A stretch of 64,000 nt of DNA from Burkholderia sp. MS389. GTDB lineage: Bacteria > Pseudomonadota > Gammaproteobacteria > Burkholderiales > Burkholderiaceae. Positions 18,491 through 27,416 of this stretch are shown here, one piece after another; the stretch's first letter is position 1, and each line of letters begins with the position of its first letter. The stretch spans positions 2,790,001 to 2,854,000 of the forward strand of contig NZ_CP045994.1 in the NCBI RefSeq assembly GCF_016899425.1, in the 5' to 3' direction. Position numbers and translations under genes: made by a program. The notes under the pieces are model-generated. The model was given only the letters and a program-made list of their open reading frames with translations, was not told the origin of the DNA and ran no database searches.

Positions 18491-19240
18491 TCAGGCGGCA
18501 TTGCGGATTGGATCGCCCGCCTGCGCGAGCCGTGCGCGTTCGGCGAACGCATCGCCGATCATCAGCAGGCTCGGCTCCGCCGGATCGAGCCACGCCTGCG
18601 CGTCGCCGGCCGCCATCTGCGCGAGCGTGAGCGTCAGCGTGCGTTCGCGCGCGGTGCTGCAGGCCTCGACGATCGCCACCGGCGTCGCCGGCGCACGGCC
18701 GGCGTCGATCAGCTCCTGCGCGATGCCGGGCGCGCTGTCGCGGCCCATGTAGTAGACGATCGAATCGGCGCGTGCGGCTTCGCGGATCTCGTCGCTGCCC
18801 GGTGCGCGGCTGTGCGTCGCGAACGCGACGCTGCGCGACACGCCGCGCAACGTCAGCGAACGCTTCAGCGTCGCCGCGCCGGCCAGCGCTGCGGTGATGC
18901 CCGGCACGACCTCGTAGTCGATGCCGGCCGCTTCGAGCGCCCGCATTTCCTCTTCGGCTCGGCCGAACAGCATCGGATCACCACCCTTCAGCCGCACGAC
19001 GCATGCATGCTCGCGCGCCGCATCGACGATCTGCTTGTTGATGAAATGCTGCGCGGTCGAACGCTGCCCGCAGCGCTTGCCGACCGCGATCTTGCGCGCG
19101 CTCGGCGCATAGTCGAGCATCGCGGGCTCGACGAGCGCGTCGTGCAGCACGACGTCGGCCTGCTCGAGCAGCCGCACGCCGCGTACCGTGATGAGATCCG
19201 CGGCGCCCGGCCCTGCTCCGATCAGATATACCTTGCCCAT
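18491..19240 (-). CDS. cobA: Uroporphyrinogen-III C-methyltransferase
   Basis: SAM-dependent enzyme (SUMT) that methylates uroporphyrinogen III twice to precorrin-2, the branch point to sirohaem and B12. 249 residues: the GKVYLIGAGPGAADLITVRG SAM site at the N-terminus, VRLKGGDPMLFGRAEEEM near 83-100, and a C-terminal GDAFAERARL. It is the SUMT domain alone, not fused to the CysG dehydrogenase/chelatase. Placement directly after cysN suggests its main job here is sirohaem for CysI. Confidence 0.93.
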   Translation of the reverse strand: MGKVYLIGAGPGAADLITVRGVRLLEQADVVLHDALVEPAMLDYAPSARKIAVGKRCGQRSTAQHFINKQIVDAAREHACVVRLKGGDPMLFGRAEEEMRALEAAGIDYEVVPGITAALAGAATLKRSLTLRGVSRSVAFATHSRAPGSDEIREAARADSIVYYMGRDSAPGIAQELIDAGRAPATPVAIVEACSTARERTLTLTLAQMAAGDAQAWLDPAEPSLLMIGDAFAERARLAQAGDPIRNAA

Positions 19241-19300
19241 GTTTGTCGCTTCGCTAGGGTCCTGCCGCGGCGGCCGGTTCGCCGCCGCGCAGATTGACGA

Positions 19301-20617
19301 TTACGCCGAGAACGCGCGGATCATGCCCGCGGCGACCGTGTGATGCGTCGCCTCGTCGATCAGCACGAACGCGCCCGTACCGGGGTGCGCATCGTAGGTG
19401 TCGCAGACGATCGGCTTCTGCAGCGTCAGCGCCACGCGGCCGATGTCGTTCATCTTCAGTTCCTGACGGTCGGTCGCGTGCGACAGCGTATGCACGTCGA
19501 GCACCTGCTTGACCGCGCCGATCTTCGCGAAGACCGTGCTGGTGGTCTGCTTCAGCAGGTACTTGCGCTGCTGCGACAGCGGCGCGTCGTCGAACCAGCA
19601 CAGGTCGGCTTCCAGCTTCTTGGCCGGCTCGACCGGCTCGGCCGTCGTGACGAACATGTCGCCGCGCGACACGTCGACGTCCTCTTCGAGACGGATCGTC
19701 ACCGTCTGGCCCGCGAACGCATGCGCGACCGACGCGGTGCCGCCCGGCACCGGTGCGACGATCTCGGCAACGGTCGCGGTGCGGTTCGACGGCAGCACGA
19801 CGATCGCGTCGCCGACCTTCACTTCGCCCGACTCGATCCGGCCCATGTAGCCGCGGAAATCGTCGGCCGAGCTGCCGTCCTGGCGCGCGACCCACTGCAC
19901 CGGGAAGCGCAGCGCGTCATGCGCCTGCGTCTCGACCGGCAGCGACTCGAGCACGTCGAGCAGCGGCTCGCCCGCGTACCACGGCATGCGCTCGCTCGCG
20001 CCGACGATGTTGTCGCCCTTCAGCGCCGACACCGGCACGAAGCGCACGTCGGTCAGGCCGAGCTGCTTCGCGAGCGCGACGTACGCGTCGCGGATCTCGT
20101 TGAAGCGCGCCTCGCTGTAGTCGACGAGGTCCATCTTGTTGATCGCGACGATCACGTGCTGCAGCCCGAGCAGCTTGACGATCGCGCTGTGGCGCTTGGT
20201 CTGCGGCAGCAGTTGCACGACGCCGTTCTCGACCGTGATGCGCGTCGCGTCGATCAGCACGATCGCCGCGTGCGCGGTCGATGCGCCCGTCACCATGTTG
20301 CGCGTGTACTGCTCGTGGCCCGGCGTGTCGGCGATGATGAACTTGCGCTTCGCGGTCGCGAAGTAGCGGTACGCGACGTCGATCGTGATGCCCTGCTCGC
20401 GCTCGGCTTCGAGGCCGTCCGTCAGCAGCGCGAGATCGAGCTCGTCGCCGACCGTGCGCTTGTTCTTCGCGCGCGACAGCGCGGACAGCTGGTCGGACAG
20501 CACGGCCTTGCTGTCGTACAGCAGGCGGCCGATCAGCGTGCTCTTGCCGTCGTCGACGCTGCCCGCGGTGATGAAGCGCAACACGCCGAGGTCTTCGTTG
20601 TTCTCGATGATGCTCAT
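19301..20617 (-). CDS. cysN: Sulfate adenylyltransferase large subunit (GTPase)
   Basis: GTP-driven regulatory subunit of ATP sulfurylase; with CysD it makes APS from sulfate and ATP. 438 residues: P-loop GSVDDGKST (19-27), switch II DTPGHEQYTRNM near 97-108, NKMD near 161-164, then the two beta-barrel domains of translation-factor-like GTPases. It is not fused to an APS kinase (CysC), consistent with direct reduction of APS by the CysH encoded here. It follows cysD after 22 bases. Confidence 0.95.
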   Translation of the reverse strand: MSIIENNEDLGVLRFITAGSVDDGKSTLIGRLLYDSKAVLSDQLSALSRAKNKRTVGDELDLALLTDGLEAEREQGITIDVAYRYFATAKRKFIIADTPGHEQYTRNMVTGASTAHAAIVLIDATRITVENGVVQLLPQTKRHSAIVKLLGLQHVIVAINKMDLVDYSEARFNEIRDAYVALAKQLGLTDVRFVPVSALKGDNIVGASERMPWYAGEPLLDVLESLPVETQAHDALRFPVQWVARQDGSSADDFRGYMGRIESGEVKVGDAIVVLPSNRTATVAEIVAPVPGGTASVAHAFAGQTVTIRLEEDVDVSRGDMFVTTAEPVEPAKKLEADLCWFDDAPLSQQRKYLLKQTTSTVFAKIGAVKQVLDVHTLSHATDRQELKMNDIGRVALTLQKPIVCDTYDAHPGTGAFVLIDEATHHTVAAGMIRAFSA

Positions 20618-20639
20618 GATGTGAATGTCCTCGTGTGCT

Positions 20640-21602
20640 TCAGAAATAACCTTGCTTCTTGCGCTGTTCCATCGCGGCTTCGGATGCCTGGTCGTCCATC
20701 CGGGTCGCGCCGCGCTCAGTGATCTCGGTCACCGCCGTCTCGGCGATGATCTTCTCGACGTCGTCCGCGTCGCTCTCGACCGGGCACGTGCAGCTGATGT
20801 CGCCGACCGTGCGGAAGCGCACTTGCGCGAGCTCGCTCGTCTCGCCGTCACGCATCGGCGTGAGCGGCGTGACCGGCACGAGCAGCCCGTTGCGGCGCAC
20901 GATCTCGCGCTGGTGCGCGTAGTAGATCGACGGCAGTTCGAGATTCTCGCGTGCGATGTACTGCCACACGTCGAGCTCGGTCCAGTTCGAGATCGGGAAC
21001 ACGCGCAGATGCTCGCCCTTGTGCAGGCGGGCGTTGTACAGGCTCCACAGTTCCGGGCGCTGCGCCTTCGGGTCCCACTGGCCGAATTCATCGCGGAACG
21101 AGAAGATGCGTTCCTTCGCACGTGCCTTCTCTTCGTCGCGGCGCGCGCCGCCGATCAGCGCCGTGTAACCGTGCTGCTCGATCGTTTCCAGCAGCGTGAC
21201 GGCCTGCGCGGCATTGCGCGAATCGGTTTCGCGGCGCAGCACGACCGTGCCGCGCTTGATCGAATCCTCGACGTGGCCGACCACCAGCTCGGCGCCGAGC
21301 TCTTGCGCACGGCGATCGCGGAAGTCGATCACTTCCTCGTAGTTGTGGCCCGTGTCGATGTGCACGAGCGGGAACGGCAGCGACGTCTTGCGGCTCGCGC
21401 CGAGGCCGAAGGCCTTCAGCGCCAGATGCAGCACGACGACCGAATCCTTGCCTCCCGAGAACAGCAGCGCCGGCTTGCTGCATTCGGCAACGAGTTCGCG
21501 CAGGATGTGGATCGACTCGGCTTCGAGCCAGTCGAGGTGGCCCATGCGGCTGCTGTCGCCGGTGGGCGGGGCAAAGGCGGATTGCTCGAGCGTCGTGCTC
21601 AT
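20640..21602 (-). CDS. cysD: Sulfate adenylyltransferase small subunit
   Basis: Catalytic subunit of ATP sulfurylase. The ATG at 21602 gives 320 residues. The PP-loop motif SGGKDSVVVLHLALKAF near 50-65 binds ATP; LVHIDTGHNYEEVIDFRD and RREQIGGARRDEEKARAKERIFSFRD-type segments follow, and WTELDVWQYIA is typical. The family C-terminus TERGATRMDDQASEAAMEQRKKQGYF is intact. It lies between cysH (75 bases upstream) and cysN. Confidence 0.95.
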   Translation of the reverse strand: MSTTLEQSAFAPPTGDSSRMGHLDWLEAESIHILRELVAECSKPALLFSGGKDSVVVLHLALKAFGLGASRKTSLPFPLVHIDTGHNYEEVIDFRDRRAQELGAELVVGHVEDSIKRGTVVLRRETDSRNAAQAVTLLETIEQHGYTALIGGARRDEEKARAKERIFSFRDEFGQWDPKAQRPELWSLYNARLHKGEHLRVFPISNWTELDVWQYIARENLELPSIYYAHQREIVRRNGLLVPVTPLTPMRDGETSELAQVRFRTVGDISCTCPVESDADDVEKIIAETAVTEITERGATRMDDQASEAAMEQRKKQGYF

Positions 21603-21677
21603 GATTTCAGTCCTTCTCTTCTGGGTTCGTGCCGCCCGCTGTCGCAGGCGGCGCAATATTCAGTTTCTTGTCGGTCT

Positions 21678-22424
21678 TCAGTGCGCGGCGCCGGCTTCGG
21701 CGTTCGCGGGAATCGGCGTGATCGTCGTGATGTGCAGCCCGCATTCCTTCGTGTCGCGCGACTCCCACCACCAGCGGCCCGCGCGGCTGTCTTCGCCCGG
21801 ACGGATCGCGCGCGTGCACGGCTCGCAGCCGATGCTCGGGTAGCCGCGCGCATGCAGCGGGTTGACCGGCACGTCGAACGCCTTAAGGTACGTCCACACG
21901 TCGGCTTCCGTCCAGTCGGCGAGCGGGTTGTACTTCGCGATCCCGCGCGCTTCGTCCTGTTCTTCCTCGTGCAGCTCCGCGCGCGTGACCGACTGCTCGC
22001 GGCGCTGGCCCGTGACCCACGCGCCGACGTCGGCCAGCGCGCGGTTCAGCGGCTCGACCTTGCGGATGTGGCAGCACGACTTGCGCAGCTCGACGCTCTC
22101 GTAGAACGCATTCAGACCGTGCTCGGCCACGTACTGGTCGACCGCGTCCTGCCGCGGATGGAACTGCTCGATCTCGTAGCCGTAGCGCTCGCGCACGCGG
22201 TCGATCATGCCGAGCGTTTCCGCGTGCAGGCGGCCCGTGTTCAGCGAGAAGATGCCGATCGACACGCCCTTCGACAGGATCGCGTGCGTGAGCAGCATGT
22301 CTTCCGCGGCGAGGCTGCTCGCGAATTTCACCTTGTCGTGACGCTCGCCGATCTGCGCGAGCAGCGCGTCGAGGCGCTCGACCTTCGCGGCAAGCTCCGG
22401 CGTCAGCGCGGTGACGGTGCTCAT
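21678..22424 (-). CDS. cysH: Assimilatory adenylylsulfate (APS) reductase, 4Fe-4S type
   Basis: Reduces APS to sulfite with thioredoxin. 248 residues from the ATG at 22424. Four cluster cysteines are visible: Cys117-Cys118 in KSCCHIRK, and Cys200 and Cys203 in GCEPCTRA. The catalytic cysteine is Cys228 in KECGLHI. The two cysteine pairs mark the Fe-S, APS-specific branch; PAPS-specific CysH lacks them. That fits the absence of an APS kinase in the cluster. The start overlaps the end of the DUF934 gene by four bases (ATGA). The open frame continues upstream over that gene but has no matching sequence there. Confidence 0.93.
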   Translation of the reverse strand: MSTVTALTPELAAKVERLDALLAQIGERHDKVKFASSLAAEDMLLTHAILSKGVSIGIFSLNTGRLHAETLGMIDRVRERYGYEIEQFHPRQDAVDQYVAEHGLNAFYESVELRKSCCHIRKVEPLNRALADVGAWVTGQRREQSVTRAELHEEEQDEARGIAKYNPLADWTEADVWTYLKAFDVPVNPLHARGYPSIGCEPCTRAIRPGEDSRAGRWWWESRDTKECGLHITTITPIPANAEAGAAH

Positions 22425-22963
22425 GCGCTCACCTTCGTGTCGACCGCCGCCTCGCGGCGGCGGAACAGCGGCGCCGGCTCGTCGAACGCGCCCTGGTAAC
22501 GCTGCGTGAATTCCGTGAACGCATTCAGCGCGTCGTGGATGTCCTTGTCGGCACGCACCGCGAATGCGTCGAAGCCGCAACGCGACATGTACAGCAGCTG
22601 GTCGCGCAGCACGTCGCCGATCGCGCGCAACTCGCCGGTCCAGCCATGGCGCTCGCGCAACAGGCGCGCGATGCTGTAGCCGCGGCCGTCCGCGAAGCGC
22701 GGGAAATCCACGGCGATCAGCGAAATCGCGCCGAAGTCGGCCACGAGATCGGCCGGTTCGCTGTCCGGCGCGAGCCACACGCCGAGCTCGTCCTTCGTCT
22801 TCGCGGCGACGAGCGCCGCGCGCTCGGCCTGCCACCACGCGAACGGCACGAGCACCTTGCCGGCCGGCAATGCGTCGACCGCGGGCAGCGCACCGTCTTC
22901 CGCCGCGCGCACGACCTGCCATGCGTCGTCGATCACTGCGCGGTTCTTGATAATCGAAGCCAT
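22421..22963 (-). CDS. DUF934 protein of the sulfate-assimilation operon
   Basis: 180 residues from the ATG at 22963 (a TTG two codons earlier is possible). It has the DUF934 pattern: VLVPFAWWQAERAAL, VWLAPDSEPADL, LIAVDFPRFADGRGYSIARLLRERHGWTGELRAIGDVLRDQL and MSRCGFDAFAVR. This family nearly always sits between sulfite reductase and APS reductase genes and is thought to help sulfite reduction, but its biochemistry is unsettled. It overlaps cysH as ATGA and follows cysI by 25 bases. Confidence 0.9.
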   Translation of the reverse strand: MASIIKNRAVIDDAWQVVRAAEDGALPAVDALPAGKVLVPFAWWQAERAALVAAKTKDELGVWLAPDSEPADLVADFGAISLIAVDFPRFADGRGYSIARLLRERHGWTGELRAIGDVLRDQLLYMSRCGFDAFAVRADKDIHDALNAFTEFTQRYQGAFDEPAPLFRRREAAVDTKVSA

Positions 22964-22988
22964 CTGCAAATTCCCTCTACCCGGTTGG

Positions 22989-24668
22989 TTACGCGTTCAC
23001 TGCCTGGCGCGCCGCATACACGCGCTCCTTGAACGGTGCGATGCCGATGCGGTCGTACGTGTCGACGAAGCGCTCGCCGTCGATGCGTGCCTCGACGAAC
23101 GTATCGATCAGCTTCGCGATCACGTCGGGCACTTCTTCCGCCGAGAACGACGGCCCGATCACGCGGCCGAGGCGCGCGCCGTTGCGGCCCGTGCCCTGCT
23201 CGCCGCCGAGCGACACCTGGTACCACTCGGCGCCGTCCTTGTCGACGCCGAGGATGCCGATGTTGCCGACGTGGTGGTGACCGCACGAGTTCATGCAACC
23301 GGAAATGTTCAGCGATAGTTCGCCGAGGTCGTACACGTAGTCGAGATCGTCGAAACGCTGCTGGATCGCCAGCGCGATCGGGATCGACTTCGCGTTCGCG
23401 AGCGAGCAGAAGTCGCCGCCCGGGCACGCGATGATGTCGGTCAACAGGCCCACGTTCGGCGTCGCGAAACCGGCCGCCTTCGCCTTTTCCCACAGCGCGA
23501 ACAGGTCGCGCTTCTTCACGTTCGCGAGGATCAGGTTCTGCTCGTGCGACACGCGCAGCTCGCCCAGCGAGTACGCGTCGGCCCAGTCGGCCACCAAGTC
23601 CATCTGCGCGTCGGTCGCGTCGCCCGGGGCCACGCGGTGATCCTTCAGCGACAGCGTGACGGCCGCATAGCCCGGCACCTTGTGCGGCGCGACGTTACGC
23701 TCGACCCAGCGCGCAAACGCCTTGTTCTCGAGCAGATGCTGTTCGAACGATGCGTCGGTGTCGGGCAGCTTTTCGTAGACGGGCGGCTTGAAGTATTGCG
23801 ACACGCGATCGATTTCGGCCTGCGTGAGCGTCGACGGGCCGTCCTTCAGGTGCCGCCACTCTTCCTCGACCTGCTGCGCGAACTTCGCCGGCGACAGCGC
23901 CTTCACGAGGATCTTGATCCGCGCCTTGTACAGGTTGTCGCGGCGGCCGTAGCGGTTGTACACGCGCAGCACGGCTTCGCAGTACGTGAGCAGGTGCTGC
24001 CACGGCAGGTCTTCCTTGATCACCGCGCCGATGATCGGCGTGCGGCCGAGGCCGCCGCCCGCGAGGATGCTCGCGACCACCTCGCCCTGCGCGTTCTTCT
24101 TCAGGTACACGCCGAGGTCGTGGATCTGCACGGCCGCGCGGTCGTGCTTCGAGCCCGACACCGCGATCTTGAACTTGCGCGGCAGCCACGCGAATTCGGG
24201 ATGGAACGTCGACCACTGGCGCAGGACCTCGGCCCACGGGCGCGGATCGATCTCTTCGTCCTGGGCGACGCCGGCGAACTGGTCGGCCGTGATGTTGCGG
24301 ATGCAGTTGCCCGACGTCTGGATCCCGTGCATCTGCACCGACGCGAGCTTCGCGAGGATCTCGGGCGTGTCTTCGAGCTCGATCCAGTTGAACTGGATGT
24401 TCGAGCGCGTCGAGAAGTGACCGTAGCCGCGGTCGTGTTCGCGGGCGATGCGGGCCAGCATCCGGAGCTGGTCGCTGCGCAGGTTGCCGTACGGAATCGC
24501 GATGCGGTGCATATACGCATGGCGCTGCATGTACAGGCCGTTCTGCAGACGCAGCGGACGGAATTCGTCTTCGCTCAACTCGCCCGACAGCCGGCGGCGC
24601 ACCTGGTCGCGGTACTGCGCGACTCGCTCGTCGACGATCGTCTGGTCGTATTGGTCGTACTGATACAT
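22989..24668 (-). CDS. cysI: Sulfite reductase haemoprotein subunit
   Basis: Sirohaem and 4Fe-4S enzyme reducing sulfite to sulfide with six electrons. 559 residues with two ferredoxin-like half domains: FSTRSNIQFNWIELEDTPEILAKL near 90, and QTSGNCIRNITAD near 125. The cluster/sirohaem ligands are CPGGDFCSLANAKS near 425-438 and NISGCMNSCGHHHVGNIG near 465-482. No flavoprotein subunit (CysJ) is adjacent, so electrons may come from ferredoxin or another reductase. It is the first gene of the leftward cys operon, divergent from cysB. Confidence 0.93.
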   Translation of the reverse strand: MYQYDQYDQTIVDERVAQYRDQVRRRLSGELSEDEFRPLRLQNGLYMQRHAYMHRIAIPYGNLRSDQLRMLARIAREHDRGYGHFSTRSNIQFNWIELEDTPEILAKLASVQMHGIQTSGNCIRNITADQFAGVAQDEEIDPRPWAEVLRQWSTFHPEFAWLPRKFKIAVSGSKHDRAAVQIHDLGVYLKKNAQGEVVASILAGGGLGRTPIIGAVIKEDLPWQHLLTYCEAVLRVYNRYGRRDNLYKARIKILVKALSPAKFAQQVEEEWRHLKDGPSTLTQAEIDRVSQYFKPPVYEKLPDTDASFEQHLLENKAFARWVERNVAPHKVPGYAAVTLSLKDHRVAPGDATDAQMDLVADWADAYSLGELRVSHEQNLILANVKKRDLFALWEKAKAAGFATPNVGLLTDIIACPGGDFCSLANAKSIPIALAIQQRFDDLDYVYDLGELSLNISGCMNSCGHHHVGNIGILGVDKDGAEWYQVSLGGEQGTGRNGARLGRVIGPSFSAEEVPDVIAKLIDTFVEARIDGERFVDTYDRIGIAPFKERVYAARQAVNA

Positions 24669-24882
24669 TCGGGGACCCCAGGGTTTTCGTGGTGACCGCG
24701 CGACGTCCTAGCCACGTCGCGCCCGAATCTCCGTTCCGTCGTCATCGCCGCCAACCGAGGCCGGCTGGATTGCTAATGACGAAAACAGATATCCATATTT
24801 GAAAAACTCCGGTGAATCGTAATAAACTCGCCTTATATTTCAAACGACTAAAAAATTCTGTTGATATGCGGAAGGGTTATAA

Positions 24883-25824
24883 ATGAACCTGCACCAATTT
24901 CGCTTCGTGCGCGAGGCCGTCCGGCAGAATTTCAACCTCACCGAGGCCGCCAAGGCGCTCTACACGTCGCAACCAGGGGTGTCGAAGGCGATCATCGAGC
25001 TCGAGGACGAGCTGGGCGTGGAGATCTTCACGCGGCACGGCAAGCGCGTGCGCTCCCTCACCGAGCCGGGCCGGATCATCCTCGCGTCGGTCGAGCGGAT
25101 TCTCCAGGAAGTGGAAAGCCTGAAAAGGGTCGGAAAAGATTATGCGGCGCAGGACCAGGGCAACCTGACCATCGCGGCGACCCACACGCAGGCCCGCTAC
25201 TCGCTGCCGGCCGCGATCGCCGAGTTCAAGAAGCGCTTCCCGAAGGTGCACCTGTCGATCCTGCAAGGCAGCCCGACGCAAGTAGCCGAGATGGTGATCC
25301 ACGACCAGGCCGATCTCGCGATCGCGACCGAGGCGATCTCCGACTACAAGGAGCTCGTGTCGCTGCCGTGCTTCCAGTGGCATCACGCGGCCGTCGTGCC
25401 GGCCGACCATCCGCTGCTCGAACGCAAGCCGGTCACGCTGGACGATCTCGCCCAATACCCGCTGATCACGTACGACGACGCGTTCGCGGGCCGCAAGAAG
25501 ATCAATCATGCGTTCGCGCTGCGCGGGCTGTCGCCGGACATCGTGCTCGAGGCGATCGACGCCGACGTGATCAAGACCTATGTCGAACTCGGCCTCGGCG
25601 TCGGCATCATGGCCGACATCGCGTTCAATCCCGAGCGCGATCGCGGCCTGCGGCTGATCCCGGTCGGCCACCTGTTCGGCAGCAACGTGACGCGCGTCGC
25701 GCTCAAGCAGGGCGCCTACCTGCGCAGCTATGTGTATACGCTCGTCGAACTGCTGTCGCCGACGCTGAACCGCAAGCTGATCGAACAGGCCCTCAAGGGC
25801 GAAGCCGAATCGTATGAGCTTTGA
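24883..25824 (+). CDS. cysB: CysB-family LysR regulator
   Basis: 313 residues with the CysB-type N-terminus MNLHQFRFVREAVRQNFNLTEAAKALYTSQPGVSKAIIELE, and an effector domain (TIAATHTQARYSLPAAIAEFKKRFPKVHLSILQGSP) that in CysB binds O-acetylserine or N-acetylserine and is antagonised by sulfide or thiosulfate. It faces away from cysI across 214 bases of A/T-rich DNA, where it presumably activates the cys operon. The RBS GAAGGG lies 12 bases before the ATG. Confidence 0.93.
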   Translation: MNLHQFRFVREAVRQNFNLTEAAKALYTSQPGVSKAIIELEDELGVEIFTRHGKRVRSLTEPGRIILASVERILQEVESLKRVGKDYAAQDQGNLTIAATHTQARYSLPAAIAEFKKRFPKVHLSILQGSPTQVAEMVIHDQADLAIATEAISDYKELVSLPCFQWHHAAVVPADHPLLERKPVTLDDLAQYPLITYDDAFAGRKKINHAFALRGLSPDIVLEAIDADVIKTYVELGLGVGIMADIAFNPERDRGLRLIPVGHLFGSNVTRVALKQGAYLRSYVYTLVELLSPTLNRKLIEQALKGEAESYEL

Positions 25825-25888
25825 CGGACAGGTATGAACACAGGGGCGCCTGTCGCGCCCCGTTTTGTTGCCCGACGGAGATTCCCGC

Positions 25889-27064
25889 ATGACGCTTCCC
25901 GCCCTGCCACGGCTGCCCGCCTCGTTGCGCCGCGCCGCCGGCGCCGCCCTCGTCCTGGCCTGCGCGGCCGCGCATGCCGACCTGAAGGTCGGCGTCGACC
26001 TGTCGTCGACCGGCCCGGCCGCCGCGATCGGCATCACGAGCAAGAACGCGATCCTGATGTGGCCGAAGACGATCGCCGGGCAGCCCGTGCAGGTCACGGT
26101 GCTCGACGACGCGTCCGATCCGGGCGCCGCGGTGCGCAACATCCGCAAGCTGGTCGACGAGGATCACGTCGACGTCGTGGTCGGCCCGAACATCACGCCG
26201 GCCGCGCTCGCGGCGCTCGACGCGGTGGCCGCCGCGCAGACGCCGATGATCACGCTGGTCGGCTCGGGCTCGATCGTCGAGCCGCAGGAAGGCGCGCGAA
26301 CCTGGGCGTTCAAGATGGCGCAGAGCGACCGCGCGATGGCCGACGTGATGACGCGCTACATGGCCAACCACGGCGTGAAAACGGTCGGCTTCATCGGCTT
26401 CGCGGACAGCTATGGCGACAGCTGGCTCAACGAATTCACGCGCTTCGCGGACCTGCGCAAGATCCGCGTGATCGCGACCGAGCGCTTCAACCGCACCGAC
26501 GCGAGCGTCACGGGTCAGGCGCTGAAGCTGATCGCGGCGAAACCCGACGCGATCCTGATCGCCGGCGCGGGCACGCCGACCGTGCTGCCGCAGCGCACGC
26601 TGATCGAGCGCGGCTACAAGGGCGCGATCTACCAGACGCACGGGATCGCGACGCCGGAATTCATCAAGCTCGGCGGCAAGGATGTGGACGGGACGCTGTT
26701 CCCGACCCAGCCGGTCGTCGTCGCGCGCACGTTGCCGGCCGACCATCCGGCCCGCCAGGCCGCGCTCGCGTTCGTCGATGCGTACGAGACGAAGTACGGC
26801 GCCGGCACGGTCACGCAGTTCGCGGGCGATGCGGCGGGCGTGTATCCGCGCCTCGCCGATGCGGTCGGCCGTGCGCTGAAGGCCGCGCAGCCCGGCACGC
26901 CGGCCTTCCGCACGGCGCTGCGGCGCGAACTCGAACGCGCGCACGAGCTCGTCGTGCCGAACGGCGTCGTCAATACGAGCGACAAGGATCACGTGGGGCT
27001 CGACCAGCGCGCGAGCGTGATGGGGATCGTGAAACAGGGCCGGTTCGTCTATCTGAGCCAGTGA
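25889..27064 (+). CDS. Periplasmic branched-chain-amino-acid-type binding protein
   Basis: ABC transporter solute-binding protein of the LivJ/LivK (Peripla_BP_6) class, 391 residues. The signal peptide is probably cleaved after AHA near residue 30. The mature protein opens DLKVGVDLSSTGPAAAIGI, then VDEDHVDVVVGPNITPAALAAL and VKTVGFIGFADSYGDSWLNEF, the typical type I lobes. No permease or ATPase gene is beside it, so the partner transporter is elsewhere. The start is taken at 25889; an in-frame ATG at 25865 lies too close to cysB's end and lacks a signal-peptide look. Confidence 0.88.
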   Translation: MTLPALPRLPASLRRAAGAALVLACAAAHADLKVGVDLSSTGPAAAIGITSKNAILMWPKTIAGQPVQVTVLDDASDPGAAVRNIRKLVDEDHVDVVVGPNITPAALAALDAVAAAQTPMITLVGSGSIVEPQEGARTWAFKMAQSDRAMADVMTRYMANHGVKTVGFIGFADSYGDSWLNEFTRFADLRKIRVIATERFNRTDASVTGQALKLIAAKPDAILIAGAGTPTVLPQRTLIERGYKGAIYQTHGIATPEFIKLGGKDVDGTLFPTQPVVVARTLPADHPARQAALAFVDAYETKYGAGTVTQFAGDAAGVYPRLADAVGRALKAAQPGTPAFRTALRRELERAHELVVPNGVVNTSDKDHVGLDQRASVMGIVKQGRFVYLSQ

Positions 27065-27159
27065 CTTGCATGCCGGGCACCGGGCTGCTTGCCCGGTGCC
27101 CCGTTTTCCGCCATAATCCGCGTTTCGCCGCGCACCACCGTATGCGCGGCCAGGATCAA

Positions 27160-27244
27160 GCCCAGGTGGTGAAATTGGTAGACGCAGGGGACTCAAAATC
27201 CCCCGCCGCAAGGCGTGCCGGTTCGATTCCGGCCCTGGGCACCA
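27160..27244 (+). tRNA. tRNA-Leu (CAA)
   Basis: 85 bases including an encoded CCA. The acceptor stem GCCCAGG pairs with CCTGGGC. The D arm is TGGTGAAATTGGTAGACGC. The anticodon stem GGGGA/TCCCC encloses the loop CTCAAAA, so the anticodon is CAA. The variable arm is CGCCGCAAGGCG, long as in class II tRNAs, and the T arm is GCCGGTTCGATTCCGGC. Its 3' end from 27226 is the attachment target of the island. Confidence 0.97.
27226..27244. repeat. attL-like direct repeat (tRNA 3' end)
   Basis: ATTCCGGCCCTGGGCACCA, the T-arm and acceptor part of tRNA-Leu. The first 13 bases and the final CACCA recur at 45181-45198 with one G missing. Confidence 0.8.
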
Positions 27245-27252
27245 TGACATAG

Positions 27253-27271
27253 TTCCGGGAAATTCCCGGAA
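27253..27271. repeat. Perfect 9-bp-arm palindrome beside attL
   Basis: TTCCGGGAA, a single A, TTCCCGGAA, lying eight bases after the tRNA. It is placed where integrase or excisionase core and arm sites normally lie, but could equally be part of the tRNA 3' processing region. Confidence 0.6.
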
Positions 27272-27276
27272 GTCCC

Positions 27277-27312
27277 AAAACCCGCGACAGCACAAGGCTT
27301 CGCGGGTTTTTT
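27277..27312 (+). terminator. Terminator after tRNA-Leu (island copy)
   Basis: AAAACCCGCG, a loop, CGCGGGTTTTTT. A similar terminator at 45231-45265 is probably the original tRNA terminator displaced by the insertion. The element thus seems to restore both the tRNA 3' end and its terminator. Confidence 0.85.
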
Positions 27313-27349
27313 CATTCCGGCAAAGTGCCGTGTAGTGCGTAGACAGCCG

Positions 27350-27383
27350 GGGGCAAGCGGGGGCAACATTGGGGGCAACCGAT
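27350..27383. repeat. GGGGGCAA repeats near attL
   Basis: GGGGGCAAG, GGGGGCAAC and GGGGGCAAC lie within about 30 bases, and the inverted form GTTGCCCCC follows at 27408-27416. The same word occurs twice near attR (45100-45125). They are plausible arm-type integrase sites. Confidence 0.5.
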
Positions 27384-27416
27384 CCGAAGTTGCCTTACCC
27401 GTCAGGAGTTGCCCCC

